A DNA stretch of 64,000 bases from Fictibacillus phosphorivorans (GTDB taxonomy: Bacteria; Bacillota; Bacilli; Bacillales; Fictibacillaceae): positions 124,001 to 188,000 of the forward strand of contig NZ_LRFC01000001.1 in the NCBI RefSeq assembly GCF_001619875.1, read 5' to 3'. Numbering within the stretch: position 1 is the first letter of the stretch; every line of letters starts with the position of its first letter. The position numbers and the translations under genes are program-made. The notes under the pieces were generated by a model. The model ran no database searches and had not been told where the DNA came from. It was given only the letters and a program-made list of their open reading frames with translations. Positions 41,564 to 50,007 of the stretch are shown here, in pieces.

Positions 41564-42766
41564 TTGGAACAATTATTCAGCAGGTTGGCTAGTTATGAAA
41601 ACGAGATGGTGGAGATTCGCAGACACCTTCATCAAAATCCTGAACTTTCATTTGAAGAAGTCGAGACACCCGCCTTTATTGCAGCGTATCATGAAAAGTT
41701 AGGGCTAGACGTTCGAACGGGAGTTGGCGGCAGAGGGGTTGTTGCAACATTAAGAGGTGGAAAGCCAGGAAAGACTGTTGCCATAAGAGCTGATTTTGAT
41801 GCACTTCCGATACAAGAGGAAAATGATTCTCCATACAAATCGAAAGTGCCAGGTGTTATGCATGCTTGCGGTCATGACGGTCATACAGCTACATTGCTCG
41901 TATTGGCCAAAGTATTAACAGAAATGAAAGATGATCTTGAAGGAAATGTCGTATTTATTCACCAGCACGCTGAAGAACTTGCACCGGGCGGAGCCATTGC
42001 GATGATTGAAGACGGATGTTTAGATGGAGTTGATGTCATTTACGGCACACATCTCTGGGCAACGATGTCAACCGGAACGATCGGTTATCGTTCAGGTCCT
42101 GTAATGGCAGCGGCAGATTCCTTCACTGTAAAAGTTCAAGGAAAAGGCGGACATGGTGCACAGCCGCATAAAACAAAAGACAGTATCGTCATTGGGGCAC
42201 AGCTCGTTTCAAACCTGCAGCAGATCGTGAGTCGCCGAGTGAATCCATTGGATGCAGCGGTTGTATCTGTAGGTGCGTTTGAAGCAAAAAATGCATTTAA
42301 CGTTATTGCAGATACAGCCAAGTTAACAGGAACAGTTCGTACATTTAAGGAAGAAGTTCGTGTTGCAATCGAAAAAGAGATAGACCGTATTGCAAAAGGG
42401 ACATGTCTTGCATCCGATGCTTCCTATGAATATGTATTTAAACGCGGTTATCCAGCAGTGGTTAACCATAAAGAAGATACGGAATTCGTTGTAGATGTTG
42501 CGAGAAAGGTTCCGGGTGTACTGCAACTTGAAGAAATTGAGCCGCAGATGGGCGGAGAAGATTATGCGTATTATCTGGAAAAAGTTCCAGGTACATTCTT
42601 CTTTACAGGTGCTGAAGACGCAGAATGGGAAGAGACATATCCGCATCACCATCCTAAGTTTAAGATCAATGAAGAGGCTCTATTAATTGCCGCCAACTTG
42701 CTTGGTGCGACAACACTTGCTTACTTAAAACAAAATGCAGAGAAGAAAGTAGAATTAACAAAATAA
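41564..42766 (+). CDS. M20-family amidohydrolase/peptidase, likely partner of AbgT
   Basis: 400 residues. Metal-binding motifs HACGHDGHTA, HQHAEELAPGG and the C-terminal MGGEDYAYYLEKVPG mark the M20D aminoacylase/hippurate-hydrolase group. RRHLHQNPELSFEE is the conserved N-terminus. It hydrolyses N-acyl or N-benzoyl amino acids. Together with the AbgT-type importer it could release p-aminobenzoate and glutamate for folate salvage, as AbgAB do in E. coli, but here a single subunit is present. TTG start with AAGGAG upstream. Confidence 0.87.
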   Translation: MEQLFSRLASYENEMVEIRRHLHQNPELSFEEVETPAFIAAYHEKLGLDVRTGVGGRGVVATLRGGKPGKTVAIRADFDALPIQEENDSPYKSKVPGVMHACGHDGHTATLLVLAKVLTEMKDDLEGNVVFIHQHAEELAPGGAIAMIEDGCLDGVDVIYGTHLWATMSTGTIGYRSGPVMAAADSFTVKVQGKGGHGAQPHKTKDSIVIGAQLVSNLQQIVSRRVNPLDAAVVSVGAFEAKNAFNVIADTAKLTGTVRTFKEEVRVAIEKEIDRIAKGTCLASDASYEYVFKRGYPAVVNHKEDTEFVVDVARKVPGVLQLEEIEPQMGGEDYAYYLEKVPGTFFFTGAEDAEWEETYPHHHPKFKINEEALLIAANLLGATTLAYLKQNAEKKVELTK

Positions 42767-42772
42767 AATTAG

Positions 42773-42800
42773 AAAAAGCCCCATAAGGAGGCTTTTTTTA
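42773..42800 (+). terminator. Terminator of the abgT operon
   Basis: AAAAAGCC-CC / GG-A-GGCTTTTT stem with a short loop, then a T run. It also faces the minus-strand gene's end. Confidence 0.8.
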
Positions 42801-42806
42801 TTGAAA

Positions 42807-43181
42807 TTATTCCCAGCAGCTGTCGTTACAAGGTCTCTTCTTGGATTTCTTAGAAGATTTCTTGGACGATTTTTTTTCTTTTAAACCTCCGCCTAATAGA
42901 GAGCGAAGAGCTTCAACAGCTCCATTTTCAACAGCATTCCCGTTCGTTTCAGCTCCTGCTGCAGCAGTCGCAGTACCGTTTGCAGCAGTACCGTTTGCAC
43001 CTAACTTTTTGCGTAGTTTTTTCCCGTTTGGATCATTGCTTTCAGAAAGGCCTTTACCATTTGGCCATTCAGAAGCAGCACCAGTACGGCCTTTGCCACC
43101 TTTGCCTTTGCCGCCTTTACCGCCGCCGTGGCTGCTAGAACTAGAAGAACTTTCGTGTTTTTCTTTTCTTTTTTTACCCAA
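42807..43181 (-). CDS. Low-complexity Lys/Ser/Gly-rich protein, possibly spore-associated
   Basis: 124 residues beginning MGKKRKEKHESSSSSSSHGG. A GGKGGKGKGGKG stretch, Ala/Asn/Gly/Thr-rich middle part (ANGTAANGTATAAAG), a short amphipathic helix (VENGAVEALRSLLGGGL) and a KKSSKKSSKKSKKRPCNDSC tail follow. It is highly basic and disordered, with a terminal CxxxC. TTG 43181 is chosen because GGGGGTGA lies just upstream. No family is certain. Basic low-complexity proteins of this kind occur in spore coats of bacilli, which is inference only. The Pro-rich frame on the opposite strand is a shadow. Confidence 0.65.
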   Translation of the reverse strand: MGKKRKEKHESSSSSSSHGGGKGGKGKGGKGRTGAASEWPNGKGLSESNDPNGKKLRKKLGANGTAANGTATAAAGAETNGNAVENGAVEALRSLLGGGLKEKKSSKKSSKKSKKRPCNDSCWE

Positions 43182-43344
43182 TTGTATCACCCCCACTATT
43201 ACTATATGAAATAAGAGTTAGAGTGCTTGTACGAATCACCATTTTTTTAATTTCTTACATCTAAAATACAACTTTAGCAAGGTGTAAGATCATATTTTCA
43301 CCATATTCCTTTTTTGCACACAACAAACGACTGGAAAAAAATCC

Positions 43345-43373
43345 TTGCCAGTCATTGAGTTTCATTTTATAAT
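43345..43373 (+). promoter_or_regulatory. Sigma-A promoter of the FAD oxidase operon
   Basis: TTGCCA (43345-43350), a 17-bp spacer and a perfect TATAAT (43368-43373), 43 bp before the start codon. Confidence 0.75.
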
Positions 43374-43375
43374 TA

Positions 43376-43393
43376 AAGTGTAAAATTACACTT
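43376..43393 (+). promoter_or_regulatory. Palindromic operator over the transcription start
   Basis: AAGTGTAA-AA-TTACACTT is a perfect 8-2-8 palindrome, 2 bp after the -10 box, where the transcription start (+1) should be. Placement fits a repressor of the TetR, GntR or similar type. No regulator gene is adjacent. Confidence 0.6.
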
Positions 43394-43416
43394 AATGTGG
43401 ATTGGGTGTGTGATAG

Positions 43417-44841
43417 ATGAAACTAAAATGGATTGTAACTGGAATTTCAATATACAGTTTGGCTCTCTATTCTAGTTTTTCAGTATTTTCTCACCAGCAA
43501 GAAACGATTGTCGTAGAAGATGAAGGAAAGCTGTTGCCCACAAAGATGAAGGTTATCAAAAGTTCGCACTCCACTCATGATCTTCAAAAATGGGTTAAAG
43601 AAGAAGACGCCATTTCAATCGCTGGCATGCAGCATAGTCAAGGCGGTCATACGCTGTATCCTGCAGGCACGCTCCTAGATATGAAAAGCTACAATAAAAT
43701 AGTGGAGTTTAACCCGAAAGAAAGAAGAATAACTGTCCAGAGCGGTGCGACTTGGGAAGACATCCAACAAGCTGTTAATCCGTACGGGTTATCCATTAAA
43801 GTGATGCAGTCTCAAAACATTTTTACGGTTGGCGGGTCATTAAGTGTAAACGTTCATGGGCGGGATATCCGTTACGGTTCTTTAATCGATACAGTAGAAT
43901 CATTTCGACTGCTCAAATCAAATGGCGAAATAATCAATGTGAGCCGAACAGAAAATAGTGATTACTTTCCTTATGTAATAGGAGGCTACGGTCTTTTCGG
44001 AATCATATTGGATGTAACGCTCCAATTGGCAGAGGATGAACTTTATCAGCACCGAGTTGCAACAATGAAGTATGAGGACTACGAAGATTACTTTAAAAAA
44101 AACGTAAAAAAAGATAACAGGGTGAAAATGCATCTGGCACGATTATCTGTTGCTCCAAAAACTTTTTTAAAGGAAATGTATGTTACCGATTATGTGTTAG
44201 CTGATGATCAACGTAATCTGAAGAAATTTTCCGCTTTGAAAGAAGAAGAGAGGGTTGCATTGCCTAAATTGATGTTAGGGGTGTCACGGTACAGTGACTG
44301 GGGAAAAGACGTGTTTTGGGATACTCAGAAAAAATACTTTTTGAATAGCAGCGGCAAGTATGAAACAAGGAACAACGTGATGCGGTCAGACCGTGCATTT
44401 ATGAAATACGAAAATCCAAACCGTACAGAAGTGCTGCAAGAGTATTTTGTTCCTGTAGATCAGTTCACAGCATATATCGAGGACTTACGAACGGTGTTGG
44501 AGAAAGAAGAATTGAATGTATTGAATATCACGATACGGTATGTTGAGCATGATGAGGATGCTGTTTTGTCTTATGCCAAGGATGATATGTTTGCTCTCGT
44601 GTTATTAATTAACCAAGGGCGGTCAAAGAAAGAGATCCAAAGAACAGAGGATGTTATCCGGAAGTTGATTGATGTGACGTTAGCGCATAAGGGCAGTTAT
44701 TACTTGCCGTATTATTCTTATCCGACAAAAGCACAACTGAAAAAAGCGTATCCTCGCATTAATGAGTTTTTTAATAGAAAGCGAGAGCTCGATCCAGAAG
44801 GGCGTTTCAAAAATCTATTTTATGAGAGGTACGGAAAATGA
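43417..44841 (+). CDS. FAD-binding (PCMH/VAO-type) oxidoreductase
   Basis: 474 residues. An N-terminal hydrophobic segment (about 5-24) suggests export or membrane anchoring. The FAD-binding PCMH domain shows SIAGMQHSQGGHTLYP, RITVQSGATWEDIQQAVN and TVGGSLSVNVHGRD followed by GGYGLFGIILDVTLQL. This is the pattern of D-arabinono-lactone oxidase and decaprenylphosphoryl-ribose oxidase relatives. LDPEGRFKNLFYERYGK is the usual C-terminal end. GGGTGTGTG ribosome site. The next gene overlaps it by 4 bp. Confidence 0.85.
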   Translation: MKLKWIVTGISIYSLALYSSFSVFSHQQETIVVEDEGKLLPTKMKVIKSSHSTHDLQKWVKEEDAISIAGMQHSQGGHTLYPAGTLLDMKSYNKIVEFNPKERRITVQSGATWEDIQQAVNPYGLSIKVMQSQNIFTVGGSLSVNVHGRDIRYGSLIDTVESFRLLKSNGEIINVSRTENSDYFPYVIGGYGLFGIILDVTLQLAEDELYQHRVATMKYEDYEDYFKKNVKKDNRVKMHLARLSVAPKTFLKEMYVTDYVLADDQRNLKKFSALKEEERVALPKLMLGVSRYSDWGKDVFWDTQKKYFLNSSGKYETRNNVMRSDRAFMKYENPNRTEVLQEYFVPVDQFTAYIEDLRTVLEKEELNVLNITIRYVEHDEDAVLSYAKDDMFALVLLINQGRSKKEIQRTEDVIRKLIDVTLAHKGSYYLPYYSYPTKAQLKKAYPRINEFFNRKRELDPEGRFKNLFYERYGK

Positions 44842-45410
44842 ATTATCGTACATTCGTAACATCCCAAAGTCTATTAATGACAGCGAGTTCTATGGTATTT
44901 CCATTTTATCTGCTGCTTATTCGCAACATAGGAGACAGCTACTCACAATTTGGTTTGGCATATGGTCTTTTTGCAATTACAGGAGCACTGGTCCATCCGG
45001 TCATTGGGAGACTCTCTGATAAAGTGGGAGATCGTGCCTTACTTCTTTTCTACACATGGGGGATGGCTGGAATGATGCTTGTTGTGCCTATCATTAAAAC
45101 GGTTGCTGCTCTATACATGCTGCAGATCGCGATGGGCATCTTAGGAGCTGTCCAAAAGACAACAGAAAAAACAGCGCTCATAAAGCAAACGAAAGATTCT
45201 CAAACAGGTCTAAAAATAGGAAACTACCATCTCTGGACAAGTGTGTGGGGAGCGGTTGCAGTCATGGCAACAGGTTATTTAGTAGATTTTCTTACGATTG
45301 GAAGCCTCTTCTATATCGCGTCTTTTCTTTATCTGGTTTCAGCTTTAATCCTTATGAATTCGGCGTCATTAAAAATGCATAGTCACAAAGAAAAGCCTGT
45401 TCAGCCATAA
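44838..45410 (+). CDS. Half-length MFS-type membrane protein (six helices)
   Basis: 190 residues with six hydrophobic segments. GALVHPVIGRLSDKVGDRAL carries the MFS loop 2-3 motif (G-x-x-x-D-R/K). Normal MFS transporters have 12 helices and about 400 residues, so this is a half-size member. A terminator overlaps its end, leaving no room for a lost second half. It must dimerise or be a degenerate relic. Start overlaps the oxidase stop (ATGA), so translation is coupled and the two probably act together. Confidence 0.75.
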   Translation: MNYRTFVTSQSLLMTASSMVFPFYLLLIRNIGDSYSQFGLAYGLFAITGALVHPVIGRLSDKVGDRALLLFYTWGMAGMMLVVPIIKTVAALYMLQIAMGILGAVQKTTEKTALIKQTKDSQTGLKIGNYHLWTSVWGAVAVMATGYLVDFLTIGSLFYIASFLYLVSALILMNSASLKMHSHKEKPVQP

Positions 45411-45423
45411 GCTAACAGGCTTT
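45392..45423 (+). terminator. Terminator of the oxidase operon
   Basis: AAAGCCTGTT / AACAGGCTTT with a 12-nt loop containing the TAA stop, then TTTAGTTTT. Confidence 0.85.
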
Positions 45424-45471
45424 AGTTTTAAAAGTTAGAATTCTACCAAAACGTAAGAAACATGAAGTCTC

Positions 45472-45708
45472 TCATCTTACATCGTCATCCTTGTCTTTTT
45501 TACGCCAATACTTTTGAATAAACTTTTTCACAATGTCTTTTCCAGCTAGCAGCGCTCCGAGCCAAAAGGAGACCTCTCCGCCGATGAACAATCCACTTAC
45601 GATTGCTGTTTTTAATCCCGCACTAAACGATAAAAAGGGAATGACGGGAATGAATAGCCACAACACAAATGAGAGGACAATAAAAATAATGCCGATTTTC
45701 TTTTTCAT
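45472..45708 (-). CDS. Small membrane protein, transporter-suffix-domain type
   Basis: 78 residues. Two membrane helices (about 5-25 and 32-58) and a basic tail (KKFIQKYWRKKDKDDDVR). KKIGIIFIVLSFVLWLFIPV with GGEVSFWLGALLAGKD matches the small transporter-suffix-domain family of bacilli. The function is unknown. AGAGGAGT precedes the ATG on the minus strand. It lies convergent to the oxidase operon. Confidence 0.72.
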   Translation of the reverse strand: MKKKIGIIFIVLSFVLWLFIPVIPFLSFSAGLKTAIVSGLFIGGEVSFWLGALLAGKDIVKKFIQKYWRKKDKDDDVR

Positions 45709-45890
45709 GTTAAACTCCTCTTTACTTGATTACATGTACTACGTAAGAGTTTTACTAAAAGTTCCCTCAGTCCTTTAAAATCCAACCGGTAAATAATTAA
45801 TTGGACTAAATTTCCAATAAGTTATTAGTTGAAAATGTTTCCAAGTTTGGATAATGTTAAGAGGAAACTGATGTAAAAGGTGGGGGAATT

Positions 45891-46397
45891 TTGAAAAAAG
45901 AACTTGTATATCAGAGCAGAGATAAAGAGATAGAAGTATTCGAAGATGAATTTGGAAGTATTACACTAAAAGAGATACCACATGAAGCTGCAGTTATGGT
46001 GGCGCTAGAAAACGACTCCTTGATCTTGATCAGCCAGTATCGGCCAGCAGTGGACGAAGTGATTATTCAGCTGCCTGGCGGAGGCATGCATGTTAATGAA
46101 GATCCTATGAGTGCAGCAAAGCGAGAGCTGCTAGAGGAAACTGGGATCGTGTGCGGGGAAGCTGTTTTTTTAGGAAGTATTCAGCCAAGTGCGTGCTTAA
46201 GCAACGTCATTACACATGTTTATTTTACAAAGGAAATTGTTGAGTACAAATCTCAATTGCTCGAAACAAAGGAAGCGACGATCCAAGCATTCCATATTCC
46301 TGTAGAACGGGCATTTCGCAATATTGAACAAGGCATTTGGAAAGATAGTGAAATGGCACATGGATTATTGCTTGCTAGATTGAAAGGATTCATTTAG
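45891..46397 (+). CDS. NUDIX hydrolase, ADP-ribose pyrophosphatase-like
   Basis: 168 residues. The NUDIX box GGGMHVNEDPMSAAKRELLEETGI matches G-x5-E-x7-R-E-U-x-E-E-x-G-U (catalytic glutamates in RELLEE). QYRPAVDEVIIQLPGGG is typical of ADP-ribose pyrophosphatases. TTG start after AAGGTGGGGG. A HIT gene follows immediately (stop and start adjacent), giving two nucleotide-metabolite hydrolases in one operon. Confidence 0.88.
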   Translation: MKKELVYQSRDKEIEVFEDEFGSITLKEIPHEAAVMVALENDSLILISQYRPAVDEVIIQLPGGGMHVNEDPMSAAKRELLEETGIVCGEAVFLGSIQPSACLSNVITHVYFTKEIVEYKSQLLETKEATIQAFHIPVERAFRNIEQGIWKDSEMAHGLLLARLKGFI

Positions 46398-46799
46398 ATG
46401 AGCTGTTTAGGTTGTGATCTAGCAAACGCGAAATTACCTGTACATACGATTTACGAGAATGAGCTTGTCCATTGTTTTCTTGATATTGACCCTTTTAACG
46501 AAGGTCACACACTGATTCTCCCGAAGAGACATGTGAAAGAGCTCACTGAGTTAACGAATGAAGAGACATTTGCTGTTATGGAAGCGGCAAAATACATATC
46601 TGAGAAATTAAACATGTGTTTAACTCCTGATGGGATTACAATTAATCAAAACGGGGGAAAATTTAGTGACTTAACTCATTTTCATATGCATGTTATTCCG
46701 CGGTTTGAAAATGACGGGTTTACGTGGAGTGAATCTCTCATAGAAGATGATGCCGATCAACGGTTAGCTGAAACTGCGGACAAGCTTCGTTCAGTTTAA
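46398..46799 (+). CDS. HIT-family nucleotide hydrolase/transferase
   Basis: 133 residues. The histidine triad HFHMHVIPRF (H-x-H-x-H-x-x) is preceded by HTLILPKRHVKELTEL. C-x-x-C in SCLGCDLANAKLP at the N-terminus may bind zinc, as in many HIT proteins. It acts on nucleoside phosphoramidates or dinucleotides. It starts one base after the NUDIX stop and has no independent promoter. Confidence 0.88.
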   Translation: MSCLGCDLANAKLPVHTIYENELVHCFLDIDPFNEGHTLILPKRHVKELTELTNEETFAVMEAAKYISEKLNMCLTPDGITINQNGGKFSDLTHFHMHVIPRFENDGFTWSESLIEDDADQRLAETADKLRSV

Positions 46800-46824
46800 T
46801 CTTTTTATCTTCATTGTAGCTTTA

Positions 46825-46964
46825 GAAAGTAGTTGATTTCCGTTTCAGGTTTCTCGCTTTCCGCGGGGCAGGCGGTGAGCCACATTCGTACGTTTCACTC
46901 TTAAGTGTCTCACCTGCCCGCCTGTCCTAGCCGAGAGTCTCGAACCTTTCACTCCAATCAACTT
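46825..46964. repeat. Bacillaceae-type palindromic intergenic repeat, copy 2 (complete)
   Basis: About 140 bp. The ends are inverted copies: AGTTGATT at 46830-46837 and AATCAACT at 46956-46963. The interior holds CGCTTTCCGCGGGGCAGG, GGTGAG...CTCACC arms and CACT-CTTAAGTG. The fold-back structure without an ORF resembles a MITE or structured RNA element. Copy 1 is at 38959-39058 in the same orientation. Confidence 0.87.
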
Positions 46965-47075
46965 GTCAAAGAAGCGAATAAACAAAGAGATTAAAAGGCA
47001 ACAACCTACAGAGAATATCCTCAGCTTTTATGTACAAAAAAAGTATGCCACAATGTGAACAAGGAGTGATTCTTT

Positions 47076-47921
47076 ATGACAAGCAGTATTCATGATCGTG
47101 CCGTCCTGCACAATGGCGTTCAAATGCCATGGGTCGGATTAGGAGTCTATAAAGCTGAAGACGGGGATGAAGTGATTCAGTCTATTAAATGGGCGATTGA
47201 TGAAGGATACCGCAGCATTGACACAGCTAGTCTATATGAGAATGAAGCGGGTGTCGGCCAAGCGATCGCTGAATCACATGTTCCGAGAGAAGAATTGTTT
47301 ATTACGACAAAAGTTTGGAACACTGATCAAGGATATGGAAAAACACTTGAGGCATTTGATGCGAGTTTAAAAAGACTTGGCCTCGATTATGTCGATCTTT
47401 ACCTTGTTCACTGGCCAGTACCAGGAAAGTATAAAGAAACGTGGAAAGCTCTTGAAAAGATTTACCATGAAGGTCGTGCAAAAGCGATTGGTGTCAGTAA
47501 CTTCAAACAGCACCATCTTGAAGATTTAATGGCAGATGCTGAAATTAAGCCAATGGTCAATCAAGTGGAGTACCATCCACGTTTGTCGCAGGAAGATCTT
47601 TTGTTGTATTGCAAAAAGCAAGGTATCCAGCTAGAAGCTTGGAGACCGCTATTAAAAGGAGAAATCTTTGAAGAGCCTACTTTAGTTGAGCTTGCAGATA
47701 AGTACGATAAATCAGTCGCTCAAATCATTTTGCGCTGGGATCTTCAAAACGGTGTTGTGACGATTCCTAAATCTGTAACCGAACACAGAATTCAAGAAAA
47801 CATTGATATCTTTGATTTTGAACTGACGAATGAGGATATGACACGCATTTCAGCCCTAAATCAAGATAAACGGAACGGTGCAGATCCGGACGATCCGGAG
47901 TTTTATAAACCATTTGAATAA
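47076..47921 (+). CDS. Aldo/keto reductase
   Basis: 281 residues. GLGVYKAEDGDEVIQSIKWA, GYRSIDTASLYENEAGVGQA (Asp-Tyr pair), FITTKVWNTDQGYGKTL (Lys), LYLVHWPVPGKYKETW (His) and IPKSVTEHRIQENIDIFDF (NADPH site) form the complete AKR core. It is close to the B. subtilis YvgN/YtbE glyoxal and methylglyoxal reductases. AAGGAGTGA ribosome site. It stands alone with a strong terminator. Confidence 0.92.
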   Translation: MTSSIHDRAVLHNGVQMPWVGLGVYKAEDGDEVIQSIKWAIDEGYRSIDTASLYENEAGVGQAIAESHVPREELFITTKVWNTDQGYGKTLEAFDASLKRLGLDYVDLYLVHWPVPGKYKETWKALEKIYHEGRAKAIGVSNFKQHHLEDLMADAEIKPMVNQVEYHPRLSQEDLLLYCKKQGIQLEAWRPLLKGEIFEEPTLVELADKYDKSVAQIILRWDLQNGVVTIPKSVTEHRIQENIDIFDFELTNEDMTRISALNQDKRNGADPDDPEFYKPFE

Positions 47922-47930
47922 CAAGATATA

Positions 47931-47961
47931 TTGTCCTGTACATGTACAGGACAATTTTTTT
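47931..47961 (+). terminator. Terminator of the aldo/keto reductase gene
   Basis: TTGTCCTGTACATGTACAGGACAA is a perfect 24-bp palindrome followed by seven T residues. Confidence 0.9.
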
Positions 47962-48095
47962 ATTTTGTTTAATCACATTTATAGAGGGAAGATTTACTAA
48001 TATTATGCAAAACAAAAGCTTTGCCCATAATAAGAGAATAGGTCGTCATATTGATGAAAAACTATTTTTTATATGAAGAGAAGAGGAATGTCTTA

Positions 48096-49130
48096 ATGAA
48101 AGCTGTACAAGTAACAGGATATGGAGATGTTGATAAGTTAATAGTAGTGGACATTCCCATACCAGAACCAAAAGAAAATGAAGTTCTTATAAAGATAAAA
48201 GCTTGTGCGATTAATAACACTGAGATCTGGATGAGAGAAGGGGCTTATGGTACGGATTCTCAATCTGGTTGGAGACCAGAAGGCGTGCAATTTCCACGTA
48301 TACCTGGCTCAGATATAACAGGGAAAATAGTAAAAGTCGGGAAGTCAGTCAGTGAGTCTCATATAGGTAGAGATGTTGTTTTATTTCCTTTTACATCGAG
48401 TGGTGAAAAGGGAGCAGAACATCTTTCTTTGGACATGTCTTTTATAGGATCAGAATATGACGGGGGTTACGCTGAATATGTAGTTTGGCCAGCTGAGCTA
48501 TGTTTTGATATGCCTCTTCCAAGCTATACGGAAAGTGCCGTTTTTTCAGTTAGCGGTTTAACAGCTTGGCATATGGTTAATCAAATACAAGTTCAACCCG
48601 GTGAGACAATTGTAGTAACCGGCGCTAATGGCGGTGTTGGATCGCTTAATGTTCAAATCGCTTCAAAAGTCTTTGGTGCGAAGGTCATTGCCATTGTAGG
48701 TGATCTAGATAGCAAAGAAAAAATGAAGGAATTAGGAGCAGCACACGTTCTATCCTATAAAACCGATTCTCTATCAAAAGAAATATTAGAAGTGAATAAG
48801 GGACCAGTCGATTCTGTACTTGATGTAGTAGGAGATGCATTGTTTTCCACATCTCTAGAAGTTCTGAAGAATGGAGGAAAGTTCTGTATCTCAGGATCTG
48901 CAGGCGGCCAGCAGACAAGTCTTGATTTTAGAAAGATGTATCTAAAACATATCACAATGTATGGATCTGTCCTGGGAACGAAAGATGAATTTAAAGAAAT
49001 GCTTGATGCAATTTCAGAAGGTAAGATCAAACCCGTTATTGATAAGACCTTTCCTTTAGAGAATGCCAAAGAGGCTCAAGTTTATTTTAAAAATAAAGGG
49101 AAATTAGGAAAGATATTATTACTGCCGTAA
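48096..49130 (+). CDS. Medium-chain zinc-less alcohol dehydrogenase / quinone oxidoreductase
   Basis: 344 residues. MKAVQVTGYGDVDKLIVVDI and IPGSDITGKIVKVGKSV mark the GroES-like domain. VTGANGGVGSLNVQIAS is the NADPH-binding Rossmann motif. Structural zinc cysteines are absent, as in quinone-oxidoreductase members. ATG 48096 is preferred, since typical family proteins start MKA and GAGG lies upstream. The in-frame ATG 48051 adds 15 atypical residues. It probably reduces quinones or enals. Confidence 0.88.
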   Translation: MKAVQVTGYGDVDKLIVVDIPIPEPKENEVLIKIKACAINNTEIWMREGAYGTDSQSGWRPEGVQFPRIPGSDITGKIVKVGKSVSESHIGRDVVLFPFTSSGEKGAEHLSLDMSFIGSEYDGGYAEYVVWPAELCFDMPLPSYTESAVFSVSGLTAWHMVNQIQVQPGETIVVTGANGGVGSLNVQIASKVFGAKVIAIVGDLDSKEKMKELGAAHVLSYKTDSLSKEILEVNKGPVDSVLDVVGDALFSTSLEVLKNGGKFCISGSAGGQQTSLDFRKMYLKHITMYGSVLGTKDEFKEMLDAISEGKIKPVIDKTFPLENAKEAQVYFKNKGKLGKILLLP

Positions 49131-49205
49131 AAAGAAATCCATTTGTTTTAAATGCGCAAATTCGGGAAAAATGATAAGCGTAAAGAAATGAAAGGGAGTG
49201 TAAGG

Positions 49206-49868
49206 ATGTCAAAACGAATTCTAATCGTCGTAACAAACCATCAAAACATTGGAAACAATAAAACGGGTCTCTGGTTAGAGGAGTTTGCAGTTCCTTTCAA
49301 TGAGTTCCGAGACAATGGGTATGACATTACCGTAAAAAGTATTAAAGGCGGCAGTGTGCCACTAGATCCGAACAGTTTAGAAGGTGTAGAAAAGGAAACG
49401 TATAAAGAAGCTCTTTCTATGCTTGAGAACACAGCGGAATTAACTCCAGATGATGCTGTAAGCTATGATGCGATCTACTTGCCTGGTGGTCATGGCACTG
49501 TTTTTGATTTTCCGAAAAGTGACGCATTAAAAGAAGTAGTAAGTCAGATGGCACAAACGAACAAAGTGATCGGCAGTGTTTGTCACGGTCCAGCAGGATT
49601 AACGACAGCAACGCTTAAAGATGGTACCTCAATCGTAAAAGGCAAGACCGTTACAGCATTTACGGATGAAGAGGAAGAAGAAATGAAGCTTACAAAAGAA
49701 GTGCCTTTCTTATTAGAAACAAAGCTTCGTGAGCTTGGAGCAGAATTCCAGCGTGCTGGAAAGTGGGAAGACTTTGCGGTTACAGATGGAAATCTTGTTA
49801 CAGGGCAGAATCCTCAATCCAGCAGAAGTGTTGCACTTCGAATGATTGATGTTCTCGACAAACAATAA
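49206..49868 (+). CDS. DJ-1/PfpI-family protein (Hsp31/glyoxalase III-like)
   Basis: 220 residues. The nucleophile elbow VIGSVCHGPAGL holds the reactive cysteine. YDAIYLPGGHGTVFDFPKSD and FAVTDGNLVTGQNPQSSRSV are conserved in the class that includes Hsp31-type protein deglycase/glyoxalase III. GLWLEEFAVPFNEFRDNGYD fits that branch. ATG 49206 has AAGGGAGTG 6 bases upstream, and the longer frame to 49152 lacks one. It could act with the preceding oxidoreductase on reactive aldehydes, which is inference. Confidence 0.87.
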   Translation: MSKRILIVVTNHQNIGNNKTGLWLEEFAVPFNEFRDNGYDITVKSIKGGSVPLDPNSLEGVEKETYKEALSMLENTAELTPDDAVSYDAIYLPGGHGTVFDFPKSDALKEVVSQMAQTNKVIGSVCHGPAGLTTATLKDGTSIVKGKTVTAFTDEEEEEMKLTKEVPFLLETKLRELGAEFQRAGKWEDFAVTDGNLVTGQNPQSSRSVALRMIDVLDKQ

Positions 49869-49882
49869 ACATGTGATAAAAC

Positions 49883-49908
49883 GACTGGCTTCGGCTGGTC
49901 TTTTTTTT
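49883..49908 (+). terminator. Terminator of the DJ-1/PfpI gene
   Basis: GACTGGC / GCTGGTC stem (two G-T pairs) closed by a TTCG-type tetraloop and followed by eight T residues. Confidence 0.83.
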
Positions 49909-50007
49909 GTGCCTCAACAAGACATCAACCAAGTTTCATTATAGGCAATCATTCATTTCGACCTTCTTGAGTATGTTATTACATATGCTTTTAATGGAGG
50001 AATGACA

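Noticed and set aside
42841-43209. 122-residue Pro/Phe-rich plus-strand frame opposite the K/S/G-rich gene
   Set aside because: It is the antisense shadow of the low-complexity minus-strand gene, which has a good ribosome site and sense-like composition.
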